Source: Bog-756 sp050011635 (GTDB lineage Bacteria > Actinomycetota > Acidimicrobiia > Acidimicrobiales > RAAP-2). Taken from it: a DNA stretch of 64,000 bases. Under the pieces are notes generated by a model. The model saw only the letters and a list, made by a program, of their open reading frames with translations. It was not told where the DNA came from and ran no database searches. Location: assembly GCA_050011635.1 (NCBI GenBank), contig JBEKIU010000001.1, positions 20,118 through 84,117 of the forward strand, given 5' to 3'. The position numbers were made by a program, and so were the translations under genes. Within the stretch, counting starts at the first letter, position 1. Each line of letters starts with the position of its first letter. This document shows, piece after piece, positions 25,909 through 33,501 of the stretch.

Positions 25909-26691
25909 TCAGCGGCGTGACAGGCCGCCACTCTTGCAGGCCACGCACAGCCTGGCGAAGGGCAGGGCCCGAAGCCGCGCCTTCGGAATGGCCTGGTGGC
26001 ATCGTTCGCATCCTCCGTAGCTCTTGCGATCGATCTTGCGGAGCGCGTCATCGATCTCCTCCACGGCGGCAGACGCCTGCGCGGAGAGCGCCAAATTGCG
26101 TTCACGGTCGACGGTGACCGTTCCGCCTTCGCCGGACTCCTCGTCGAACTGGACGTCGCCGGGCTCTCGCTCGAGGGCTAGGGAGTCGGCCTCGGCCCGA
26201 AGATCGACAGCCTGTCCGCTGTAGATGGCGCGCTCTTCGAGGAGCAGGGCACGCTGCTCCTCGAAGAATTTGGCGTCCTTGGCGTAGGGCCCGACACTGG
26301 GTCTCTTCGGGGCCGCAGCCACACTCTTGGTGGTGCCCGTCTTCTTCTTGGACGGCGAGGCGCTCGCACCGGTGCCCGCCGCCTTGGCCGGGGGTGCGGT
26401 CTTCTTCGCCGCGGTCTTCTTCGGGGCCGGTGCCTTCTTCTTCTCGGACGCCGCCGCCCCGGCCTGCGCCGGCGCGGTCTTCTTCGGGGCCGAGACGACC
26501 TTCTTCGTGGCCTTGGCCGCGACGGCAGCCCGCTTCGGTGCCGCGGCGCCCTTTTTGGAAGTGCCCACCTTGGCTTTCGACGCCGTCTTGGTCGGCGCTT
26601 TCGTCGGGGCCTTCTTCGCCGCCGAGCCGGTCCTGGTCGCAGGACCGGCCTTCCTGGGCGACGGTGCTGCCACCTTCTTCGCTGCCGTCAC
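25909..26691 (-). CDS. TraR/DksA-type zinc finger protein with a histone H1-like Lys/Ala-rich N-terminus
   Basis: The C-terminal 120 residues form a DksA/TraR-like coiled coil (FFEEQRALLLEERAIYSGQAVD) and a four-cysteine zinc finger (CERC...CVAC), a fold that enters the RNA polymerase secondary channel. The first 140 residues consist of Lys/Ala/Pro repeats (KKAPTKAPTKTASKAK and similar), like histone H1 tails, so DNA binding is likely by inference. GTG 26691 is the start: a perfect AAGGAGGT Shine-Dalgarno (26703-26696) precedes it by four bases, while the upstream TTG would overlap that site. Product 260 residues. Confidence 0.9.
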   Translation of the reverse strand: MTAAKKVAAPSPRKAGPATRTGSAAKKAPTKAPTKTASKAKVGTSKKGAAAPKRAAVAAKATKKVVSAPKKTAPAQAGAAASEKKKAPAPKKTAAKKTAPPAKAAGTGASASPSKKKTGTTKSVAAAPKRPSVGPYAKDAKFFEEQRALLLEERAIYSGQAVDLRAEADSLALEREPGDVQFDEESGEGGTVTVDRERNLALSAQASAAVEEIDDALRKIDRKSYGGCERCHQAIPKARLRALPFARLCVACKSGGLSRR

Positions 26692-26781
26692 TTCGACCTC
26701 CTTCAAGGTTCGCCCCGTCGTGGGATCGGGACCGCACGGACTCGGTGGCCAGGACCATCCCCGACATCAGATGGGCGGGTG

Positions 26782-26810
26782 ACGATACCGTGCTGAGCTC
26801 AATGCGGCAA
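26782..26810 (-). promoter_or_regulatory. Sigma-A-type promoter of the TraR/DksA gene
   Basis: On the minus strand TTGCCG (26810-26805), a 17-base spacer and TATCGT (26787-26782). Transcription would start near 26775, giving a leader of about 84 bases. Confidence 0.5.
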
Positions 26811-26934
26811 TCCGAGACCTGAAACGTGCCCAGGGACCATACCGGTGTGGTCGCTTCCATCAAACGCGCCCGGCCGTCAGGCGGGAGGTCGGGCCGGCGG
26901 TGCCGCGGGGCGGGGCAGGCGACCGCGACGACCG

Positions 26935-27813
26935 CTACAACGGAAGGACGGCGTCGGTGGCGGCCGGGCCGGGGGTGACACCGGCCGGTCGCATCTGGGT
27001 CACTTCCCCGGTGGCGCCCGAGCCGCCGGGGCCGGGCGACGGTGCGTTCTCGGGTGGTGCGGCTTCCTGGGCTGCCGCGGCCGGTGCGGGTGCCGAAGCC
27101 GGTGCCGGTGCCGGTGCGGGTGCCGAAGCCGGTGCCGGTGCCGGTGCGGGTGCCGAAGCCGCTGCCGCTGCCGGGGCAGAGGTCGGTGCCGCGCCGGATC
27201 CACTCCCCGGGTCTTTCCCCGCCTGGACATCCGCGGGCGCGGAGACCTGCTGCACGTTCTCGTCCACCCACCGCAGGATGTCGCTCAATGCCGTCCGGAG
27301 GCGGTTTCGCTCACCCTCCAGGTGACGGGACATGGCCTCGACGTCGTGACTGAGCCTGGCCCGCGAATCCTCGAGCCGGTTGATCTCCTCGCGCAATCGT
27401 TGCTCCGATTCGGAGGCGATCTGAGAGGCCTGGGCCTGGGCCTGGTCGGTCATCTTCCGTGCGCTGGACTCGGCGTCGGCGATGGTCCGCGCCGCCTCGG
27501 ATTCGGCATCCGCCTTGGTCTGGTCGACGAACTGCTGGGCCAGAATCAGGGTCCGCTGCAGCGTGTCATCGGGCACGGCCGGCTCGGCCGGCTGAGGAAC
27601 CGGTTTCTGCTCGAGCGCCGTCTCCAGCTGTGAGATCCGCTCTGCCGCCTGGCGGAGCCGCTCCCCGCTCTGTCGGAGCTGCTCTTGCAGTCCTTCTGCC
27701 TCGACGGCGGCCTTTTCGAGGTACTCGTCGACATCATCCCGGTGGTATCCCTTGAGGGTCTCACGGAACTCAACCGTCCGAAGTGAATCGAGGGCAGATT
27801 GCGAGGCGTCCAT
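26935..27813 (-). CDS. DivIVA domain protein (Wag31-like)
   Basis: The N-terminus (LRTVEFRETLKGYHRDDVDEYLEK) is a DivIVA membrane-curvature domain. It is followed by coiled coil (about 35-70 and 90-190), then a low-complexity C-terminus of Ser/Ala/Pro repeats (about 205-265). DivIVA proteins mark poles and septa and steer cell-wall growth in actinobacteria. Its place downstream of ftsZ, sepF and yggT is the conserved one. The ATG at 27813 follows a TAGCAT -10 element (27827-27822) by eight bases, so the mRNA is leaderless or nearly so. Confidence 0.88.
   Translation of the reverse strand: MDASQSALDSLRTVEFRETLKGYHRDDVDEYLEKAAVEAEGLQEQLRQSGERLRQAAERISQLETALEQKPVPQPAEPAVPDDTLQRTLILAQQFVDQTKADAESEAARTIADAESSARKMTDQAQAQASQIASESEQRLREEINRLEDSRARLSHDVEAMSRHLEGERNRLRTALSDILRWVDENVQQVSAPADVQAGKDPGSGSGAAPTSAPAAAAASAPAPAPAPASAPAPAPAPASAPAPAAAAQEAAPPENAPSPGPGGSGATGEVTQMRPAGVTPGPAATDAVLPL
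27085..27175. repeat. 30-bp tandem repeat inside the DivIVA gene, three copies
   Basis: The unit GCCGAAGCCGGTGCCGGTGC and ten further bases is repeated three times, the last copy slightly changed. In frame it encodes a ten-residue Ser-Ala-Pro repeat, so copy changes keep the reading frame. Confidence 0.8.
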
Positions 27814-27918
27814 GGATCACCATGCTAGCGGTGCCGACCGATCGATCCAGGGATTACGGACCAAATTGCGGGAGGGTCGATGGTGCTGACGACGCCCGGA
27901 CGTCCCCGACCGGGAGGG

Positions 27919-28191
27919 TCAGGAGGAGAAGAGCGGGATCAGGACGACCAGGATGACCAGGAAGACGATCATCACCGACAGATCGAGGCCCACGCCGCCC
28001 ACCCGCACCGGGGGGAGGAGGCGCCGGACCGGCCTCAGCACGGGCTCGCAGATGGCCGACAGCACGTTCTGGATCTTGCGGACCGGTGAGTCGTAGGCCA
28101 TGTGGCCGGCGGCGATCACCCAGCTCAGGATGGAATAGGCGAAGAGAACCAGGAGGAAGAGTTCGAGGATGATAACGATGATGGCGAACAC
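27919..28191 (-). CDS. YggT family membrane protein
   Basis: A 90-residue protein with two hydrophobic segments (about 1-28 and 68-88) separated by a basic loop. AYSILSWVIAAG and the loop VLSAICEPVLRPVRRLLPPV are typical of YggT (DUF, CYB561-unrelated) proteins found between sepF and divIVA in many Gram-positives. A role in division or membrane organisation is inferred from position only. GTG start at 28191. Confidence 0.88.
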   Translation of the reverse strand: MFAIIVIILELFLLVLFAYSILSWVIAAGHMAYDSPVRKIQNVLSAICEPVLRPVRRLLPPVRVGGVGLDLSVMIVFLVILVVLIPLFSS

Positions 28192-28238
28192 GTCAGCTCA
28201 CTCCCCCGGCGCCTTGGAACAGGGATGCAGGTCCTCGC

Positions 28239-28814
28239 TCAGGGATTCACCAGCCCGCGGTCGGCGAGTCGCTGTCGTTCTTCGTCGGAGACCTTCACAT
28301 TCGAAGGTGTGAGGAGGAAGACCTCGTCGGCGACCCGCTCCATCCCCCCCGACAGCGCGTAGGTCACGCCGCTGCAGAAGTCGATCATCCTCCGTTGCAG
28401 GTCGCGGTCTGCACTCTGCATGTTCACGATCACCGGCTGACTGTTCATGAGCCGATTGGCGATCTCCTGCGCGTCGGCAAACCGCCCGGGGGCCACGATG
28501 TGCACCCTGGCCCCGGATGCCTCCTGTGAGATGGGCCGGACCGACGAGGATCCCACGGTCGCTCGCGGCGCGACCCGCGCCGGCGCCGCCACCGCCGATC
28601 CACTGGTCTCGTCCGCGGTGAGCGTGCGGATCCGGGGGCTCGGGATTGCCGTGGTCGGCTCATCGAGGTCGTCGGCCACCGCCACGGACCGCTGGCCCGC
28701 CCGTGCCACCGGCGCGGCCGACGACGCCCGGGGCTCGTAGTCGTCGAAGTCGTCGTAGTCGTCATCGACCAGACCCAGATAGGCCATCGTTTTTTTCATG
28801 AACGAAGCTGGCAT
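28239..28814 (-). CDS. sepF: Cell division protein SepF
   Basis: SepF anchors FtsZ filaments to the membrane. The start MPASFMKKTMAYLGLVDDDYDDFDDYE gives an amphipathic N-terminal helix and acidic linker. The C-terminal SepF core has VHIVAPGRFADAQEIANRLMNSQPVIVNMQ and MIDFCSGVTYALSGGMERVADEVFLLTP. ATG 28814 is supported by an AGGAGG Shine-Dalgarno five bases upstream. Product 191 residues. Actinobacteria lack FtsA, so SepF is the main FtsZ membrane anchor. A possible -10 (TACGCT, 28837-28832) suggests its own promoter. Confidence 0.95.
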   Translation of the reverse strand: MPASFMKKTMAYLGLVDDDYDDFDDYEPRASSAAPVARAGQRSVAVADDLDEPTTAIPSPRIRTLTADETSGSAVAAPARVAPRATVGSSSVRPISQEASGARVHIVAPGRFADAQEIANRLMNSQPVIVNMQSADRDLQRRMIDFCSGVTYALSGGMERVADEVFLLTPSNVKVSDEERQRLADRGLVNP

Positions 28815-28941
28815 CGTGTCCTCCTGCGCACAGCGTAGTGCCTGGCTTCGGGGACCGGTGGACCACCCGGGCATACACCGTGAGGTGGGATTCCTCCCAT
28901 ACGGACCCTCGATGCAGTCGAGCGCCTCCGTGCCGGTGCCA

Positions 28942-29661
28942 TCACCGCCGGCCGTCAGGAAGGGGCCGGTCACCGAAGAGCGCACGGCCCAGCCTCACCA
29001 TGGTCGAGCCCTCGGCCAGCGCCACCTCGAGGTCGTCGCTCATGCCCATGGACCGGACAGGCAGGTCCAGACGGTCGGCCAGACCCGACACCAGGGCGAA
29101 ACCCGGCCTCGACGCCTCCGGGGCCCCCGGCGGACCTACCGCCATCAAGCCGGCAACATCGAGGTCCTGGTCACGCAAGGCCGCCACCAACCCGGGGACC
29201 TGGTCGGGCGGGCACCCGCCCCGCCCCGGCAACCCGGCCACGTCCACCTGGACCAGCACCGTCGCTCCGGGGAGGCGTCCGGCGATGGTCCGTCCCTCTT
29301 CGACCCGGGACACGGTTTGCCACCAGCTCACCCACGGGACCAGACGGGGAACCTTGTTCCGTTGCACGGCCCCCAGGAAGTGCCACACCGGCACCGGTTG
29401 CCCATCGACGCGGACCGGTCCCTCACCGGCTCCGTCTGCCACCGCCCCTGCCTTGGCCACCAGCTCGTCGGCGTAGTTCTCCCCGACGTCAGTGAGCCCG
29501 GCGGCCAAGGCGGCCACCACCGCATCGACACCGAACCCCTTGGTCACGGCCACGATGCGCACGGCGCCGGGATCGGCGGAGGCCGAACGGATGCGGTCGC
29601 GCACCGCCTCGAGGCGCTCGGCGAACCCGGCGCCGGTGGGCCGGCCGTCCCGTCCGCTCAC
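28942..29661 (-). CDS. Pyridoxal phosphate homeostasis protein (YggS/PLPBP family)
   Basis: PLP-binding protein with alanine-racemase-like N-terminal barrel. IVAVTKGFGVDAV carries the PLP lysine, GENYADELVAKA, WHFLGAVQRNKV and SMGMSDDLEVALAEGSTMVRLGRALFG are the family motifs. It has no known catalytic activity and balances PLP levels. The GTG start overlaps the pgeF stop (GTGA). Placement between pgeF and sepF is the common Gram-positive order. Confidence 0.93.
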   Translation of the reverse strand: MSGRDGRPTGAGFAERLEAVRDRIRSASADPGAVRIVAVTKGFGVDAVVAALAAGLTDVGENYADELVAKAGAVADGAGEGPVRVDGQPVPVWHFLGAVQRNKVPRLVPWVSWWQTVSRVEEGRTIAGRLPGATVLVQVDVAGLPGRGGCPPDQVPGLVAALRDQDLDVAGLMAVGPPGAPEASRPGFALVSGLADRLDLPVRSMGMSDDLEVALAEGSTMVRLGRALFGDRPLPDGRR

Positions 29662-30317
29662 CCGGGGCCGGGCGCGGGGTCCGACCAGACGACGAGGGCT
29701 TGGCGCCCACCATCTCCCCGCGCCCGATGGGAGAAATAGCCGCCTTCACATGCAGTGCAGGCATCGATGCCGACGACCTCTGCCGCCCCGCTGGCAGCCA
29801 GAGCGGCCGAGACCGCGGCGGGTACGTCGAGGGCCGGCCGGCCCGCCGCCGTGAGACCGCGGACGCCGTCGCCACGGACGGCAGCCACACCGGCCAGGTC
29901 GTCTTCGGAGAACTCATAACAGCGGGCATGGATGCAGGGGCCGAGCGCACCGACGACACGGGTGGCGCCCATCGTTCTCATGGCGCCCACCGCCCCCTCC
30001 ACCACATCACCGGCCAGTCCTCGCCAGCCGGCATGGACGACTCCGAAGACACCCTCACTGCTCCCGAGGGCGATCGAGGCGCAGTCGGCCGTGAGCACGA
30101 CCAGAGCGCACTCGGGGGAGTCCGATACCAGGGCGTCGCCGGGTCCGGCGAACACGGCGGTCACGCCGGGTGGCCCGACACCGCCGGCTGCCGGCGACCG
30201 CGGGTGGGCGGCGACCACACGGGTACCGTGGACCTGGTCCAGCCAGTGGACCTCGCTGACCGACGCCCCGCCTCGGCTGGATCCGGTGGCTCGGGCCACC
30301 AACCGTTCGAGCTCCAC
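29658..30317 (-). CDS. pgeF: Peptidoglycan editing factor / multicopper-type purine nucleoside hydrolase family protein (YfiH, PgeF)
   Basis: The family motifs HWLDQVHGTRVV, LTADCASIALG, VHAGWRGLAGDVV and LGPCIHARCYEF with the metal-binding His and Cys residues are present. Homologues act on adenosine/inosine, and in E. coli PgeF corrects L-Ser in place of L-Ala in muropeptides. GTG 30317 is the first ordinary start codon, but typical N-terminal sequence (VRAAWTGSSSGDLRPTG) continues in frame upstream to near the ftsZ stop, where only CTG (30419) or ATA/ATC codons are available. The true protein is therefore probably about 253 residues, from a non-standard start. Confidence 0.88.
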   Translation of the reverse strand: MELERLVARATGSSRGGASVSEVHWLDQVHGTRVVAAHPRSPAAGGVGPPGVTAVFAGPGDALVSDSPECALVVLTADCASIALGSSEGVFGVVHAGWRGLAGDVVEGAVGAMRTMGATRVVGALGPCIHARCYEFSEDDLAGVAAVRGDGVRGLTAAGRPALDVPAAVSAALAASGAAEVVGIDACTACEGGYFSHRARGDGGRQALVVWSDPAPGPG

Positions 30318-30421
30318 CGCCTGGCCGGCCGACTGCCCTGTCGGCCGCAGATCGCCCGAGGACGATCCGGTCCATGCGGCCCGGACAGGCCCGACGATCG
30401 GTATCGGGACGACGGGCAGAG

Positions 30422-31543
30422 TCAGCGGAGGAACGACGGCACGTCGAAGTCGTCGTCGCCCAGGTCGAGCTCCTCGTCCGTCGGTGTGGCGAAGATGTCC
30501 TCATGGGCCGAGTCCGAGCCCAGCACCCGGCTGCGGGTCTCCTCCCGGCCGGTGGCCTCGGCATTGCCGGCGCCACCTCGAGTCTGCGCCTCCCAGCGCT
30601 CGAACCCGGCGGCGATGACGGTGACCCTGACCTCCTCGCCCATGGCCTCGTCGATCACACTGCCGAAGATGATGTTGGCATCGGGATGGGCCACTCCGTG
30701 GATGATCTCTGCTGCCTCATTGACCTCGAACAGGCCCAGGTCCGGACCCCCGGCGATGTTGAGCAGGATGCCCCGGGCGCCCTCGATGGACGCCTCGAGC
30801 AGCGGGCTGGTGATTGCCGCCCGGGCGGCGTTGACCGCTCGTCCCTCGCCGGTGGCAGATCCGATGCCCATGATGGCCGTGCCGGCGTTGCTCATGATCA
30901 TCTTGACGTCGGCGAAGTCGGTGTTGATGAGACCGGGAACCGTGATCAGGCTGGTGATCCCCAGCACACCCTGCATCAGCACCTCGTCGGCCATCTTGAA
31001 GGCGTCGACCATCGACGTCTTCTCGTTGGACACCGTGAGCAGCCGGTCGTTGGGGATGATGATCAGCGTGTCGACCTTCTCCTTCAGGTTCTGGATGCCC
31101 TGCTCGGCCTGGACCGAGCGGCGGCGACCCTCGAAGGTGAACGGACGGGTGACCACACCGATGGTCAGCGCACCCAGGCCCTTGGCGATCTCCGCCACCA
31201 CCGGCGCGGCCCCGGTGCCGGTCCCACCGCCCTTGCCGGCCGTGATGAAGACCATGTCGGCGCCCTTGAGGGCCTCCTCGATCTCCGACCGGTGCTCCTC
31301 GGCGGCCAGACGGCCCACCTCGGGATCGCTTCCGGCGCCGAGACCCCGGGTCAATTGGCGCCCGATGTCCAGCTTCAGATCGGCGTCGCTCATCAACAGG
31401 GCCTGGGCATCGGTGTTGGTGGCGATGAATTCGACCCCCCGCAATCCGGCCTCGATCATGCGGTTGACGGCATTGACACCACCTCCGCCCACGCCCACCA
31501 CTTTGATGACGGCAAAATAGTTGTTCTGTGCCGGAACGGTCAT
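30422..31543 (-). CDS. ftsZ: Cell division protein FtsZ
   Basis: Tubulin-like GTPase that forms the division ring, 373 residues. The GTP signature is GKGGGTGTGAAPVV (about 107-120), the N-terminal VVGVGGGGVNAVNRMI and T7 loop NTDFADVKMIM are intact. A short variable linker (about 320-360) is followed by the C-terminal peptide DDDFDVPSFLR that binds SepF/FtsW. ATG 31543 is preceded by AAGGGA. It has its own promoter, so it can be expressed apart from the upstream dcw genes. Confidence 0.98.
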   Translation of the reverse strand: MTVPAQNNYFAVIKVVGVGGGGVNAVNRMIEAGLRGVEFIATNTDAQALLMSDADLKLDIGRQLTRGLGAGSDPEVGRLAAEEHRSEIEEALKGADMVFITAGKGGGTGTGAAPVVAEIAKGLGALTIGVVTRPFTFEGRRRSVQAEQGIQNLKEKVDTLIIIPNDRLLTVSNEKTSMVDAFKMADEVLMQGVLGITSLITVPGLINTDFADVKMIMSNAGTAIMGIGSATGEGRAVNAARAAITSPLLEASIEGARGILLNIAGGPDLGLFEVNEAAEIIHGVAHPDANIIFGSVIDEAMGEEVRVTVIAAGFERWEAQTRGGAGNAEATGREETRSRVLGSDSAHEDIFATPTDEELDLGDDDFDVPSFLR

Positions 31544-31600
31544 GTAATCCCTTACCCTCGACCAAAGGTTGAAACCGTTCCAACCGGCGAGTTGGTGACC

Positions 31601-31629
31601 ACGATACGGTCAGCGCAGTACCTGGTCAA
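31601..31629 (-). promoter_or_regulatory. Sigma-A promoter of ftsZ
   Basis: On the minus strand TTGACC (31629-31624), a 17-base spacer and TATCGT (31606-31601). Start near 31594, leader about 50 bases with small CCAAC/GTTGG stem-loops. This is among the best promoter matches in the window. Confidence 0.65.
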
Positions 31630-31686
31630 GCACGGGGGACACACGGAGGACACCTCGGCCCGCGGCATCGACCCAGGTGACGGCGA

Positions 31687-32493
31687 TCAACCGGTCACCG
31701 TCGGGGACTGGGGAACGGTCACATCGATGGTGGTCGCGCCGTGCAGGGAGCCGTGGGCGATGACCGCGGCCACGTCTTCGTACTTGGCCTCCATGTCGGT
31801 GTCGGTCCCGAGCAGAACGGTAATTCCAGAGTTGAGGCCCAGGCTCACCGTCGCGTTCGCCGCCTCGGTCACCGACACCACCTGGGCGGAGAATGCGAGC
31901 GGCAGCGTCCTGCACACGATCAGGCCGAACGAGCCGGCGGGGCCCAGGGTGCCGCCCACCTTGGCCGGGTGCGCCGCCCCTGTGGTGGTGGCCGCGGCCA
32001 GCACGACCAGGCCCGGTGGCTGGGCGGCCAGTACCTCGAGCGTCCGGCCGTGGGCGTCCAGCACCGACCACGACGCGCCGGGACCGGCCATGACCACCTT
32101 CGGCACCCGTTCCGTGACCGAGATGGTCACCCCGTCGGGCCAGTGGCGGTGCACCTGGGCGGTGGCGATGAAGGGAAGGCTCTCCACCCGCTCGGCCACC
32201 GCACCGGGGTCCACGCTGATCAGCGGCGGTTGATGATCGAGGCCGGCGGCGGCCACGATGGCCGCGTCGGTCGTGTGGGGGTGGATGCCGGACACCGAGA
32301 CGACCCTGGCACCGAACAGTGGGGTGTGCAGAAGGCCCACAGCCCCTGTGACCAGCACGAGCACCGCGATCGCGCCCGTGATCCACCGGAGGCGGCGCCG
32401 CCCCTGGCTCCGCTGGATGGCCACCCGTCGTTGCCGGATGCGGGGGTCGATGACCGGGCGTTCGTCCACGGTCGGCGCATCGGGCGGGTTCAT
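31687..32493 (-). CDS. ftsQ: Cell division protein FtsQ
   Basis: Bitopic membrane protein of 268 residues: basic cytoplasmic tail (RIRQRRVAIQRSQGRRRLRW), one membrane helix (about 40-60), a POTRA domain (ARVVSVSGIHPHTTDAAIVAAAG...PFIATAQVHRHWPDGVTISVTER) and the FtsQ beta domain. It links FtsL/FtsB to the ring. The ATG overlaps the murB stop (ATGA). Length and order match actinobacterial FtsQ. Confidence 0.93.
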   Translation of the reverse strand: MNPPDAPTVDERPVIDPRIRQRRVAIQRSQGRRRLRWITGAIAVLVLVTGAVGLLHTPLFGARVVSVSGIHPHTTDAAIVAAAGLDHQPPLISVDPGAVAERVESLPFIATAQVHRHWPDGVTISVTERVPKVVMAGPGASWSVLDAHGRTLEVLAAQPPGLVVLAAATTTGAAHPAKVGGTLGPAGSFGLIVCRTLPLAFSAQVVSVTEAANATVSLGLNSGITVLLGTDTDMEAKYEDVAAVIAHGSLHGATTIDVTVPQSPTVTG

Positions 32494-33494
32494 CGGGCGC
32501 CGTCCCCGGCCCCGGCCCCGTGGGTCCCGGTCTCGTCGGCGTCGACCCCGTCGGACTCGGTCCCGTCGGCCCCGGCCCCCGTCCCGCTGAACCCGACCAG
32601 CCGCACCTCGGTCCGCAGGGTCACGCCGGTCGCACCGGCCACCACCGACCGTACATGGTCGACGAGCCGGAATACGTCGTCCGCCGATCCTCCGGGGTCC
32701 GCCTGGATGAAGTTGGCGTGCCGGGGCGAGACCTCCGCCGTTCCCAACCGGAAGCCTTTGAGCCCGCACGACTCGATGATCCGGCCGGCCGAATCCCCCG
32801 GTGGGTTCGTGAACACCGACCCGGCGTTGCTCCCCCCGGGCTGGTTGGCCCGGCGCCACCGGACGATCTCCTCGATGGTGGCCCTGCCCTCGGCCGGATC
32901 TCCGGGCTCGAGCCGGTGGACGCCGGAGACGACGACGTCGGTGGGCCTGAGGTCGGAGTGCCGGTAGCCGAACCCGAGTCGTTCGGCTGACGCCTCGTGT
33001 ACCTCGCCCGAGCACAGGTCCACCCACCGGTAGCCGGTCAGTGTGGCCGCGGTATCCGAGCCATGGCCCCCGGCGTTCATCCGGATGGCGCCACCGACCG
33101 AGCCGGGCACCCCGACCGCCCATTCCAGACCGTGCAACCCGGCCGCCGCGGTGCGCCGGGCCAACACCGGAAGGCTGAGGCCGGCCCCCGCCGTGACCGT
33201 GGCGCCGTCGACGGACAGGGAGTCGAACCCAGCCCCGAGGGAGACGACCAGGCCGTCGAAGCCCCGGTCGGCCACCAACAGGTTGGATCCCTTGCCCATC
33301 ACCAGCACAGGGGCCCGCAGACCCCTGAGGGCGTGGCCCACCTCGACCAGCTGCGCCTCGTCTCGGGGTGCGATGAACAGAGCCGCCGTCCCACCCACCC
33401 GGTACGTGGTCAGGGCACCGAGGGGGTGGTCGTGGTGCACGGCGGGTCCGAGAGCCAGTCCGAGGGCGGCCAGGTCGTCGGTCGGAGCCGTCAT
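32490..33494 (-). CDS. murB: UDP-N-acetylenolpyruvoylglucosamine reductase
   Basis: FAD enzyme that makes UDP-MurNAc in the cytosol. TYRVGGTAALF and VMGKGSNLLVADRGF bind FAD, WAVGVPGSVGGAIRMNAGGHG is the core, and NPPGDSAGRIIESCGLKGFRLG with SPRHANFI is the C-terminal active region. ATG 33494 gives 334 residues. The last 30 residues are a Gly/Ala/Asp tail without family similarity. murC ends eight bases upstream. Confidence 0.96.
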   Translation of the reverse strand: MTAPTDDLAALGLALGPAVHHDHPLGALTTYRVGGTAALFIAPRDEAQLVEVGHALRGLRAPVLVMGKGSNLLVADRGFDGLVVSLGAGFDSLSVDGATVTAGAGLSLPVLARRTAAAGLHGLEWAVGVPGSVGGAIRMNAGGHGSDTAATLTGYRWVDLCSGEVHEASAERLGFGYRHSDLRPTDVVVSGVHRLEPGDPAEGRATIEEIVRWRRANQPGGSNAGSVFTNPPGDSAGRIIESCGLKGFRLGTAEVSPRHANFIQADPGGSADDVFRLVDHVRSVVAGATGVTLRTEVRLVGFSGTGAGADGTESDGVDADETGTHGAGAGDGAR

Positions 33495-33501
33495 CAGGCG
33501 C

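Noticed and set aside
26327..26782. Plus-strand ORF rich in Phe/Ala opposite the TraR/DksA gene
   Set aside because: It is the complement of Lys/Ala codons (AAG to CTT) of the histone-like tail, which creates a false hydrophobic protein.
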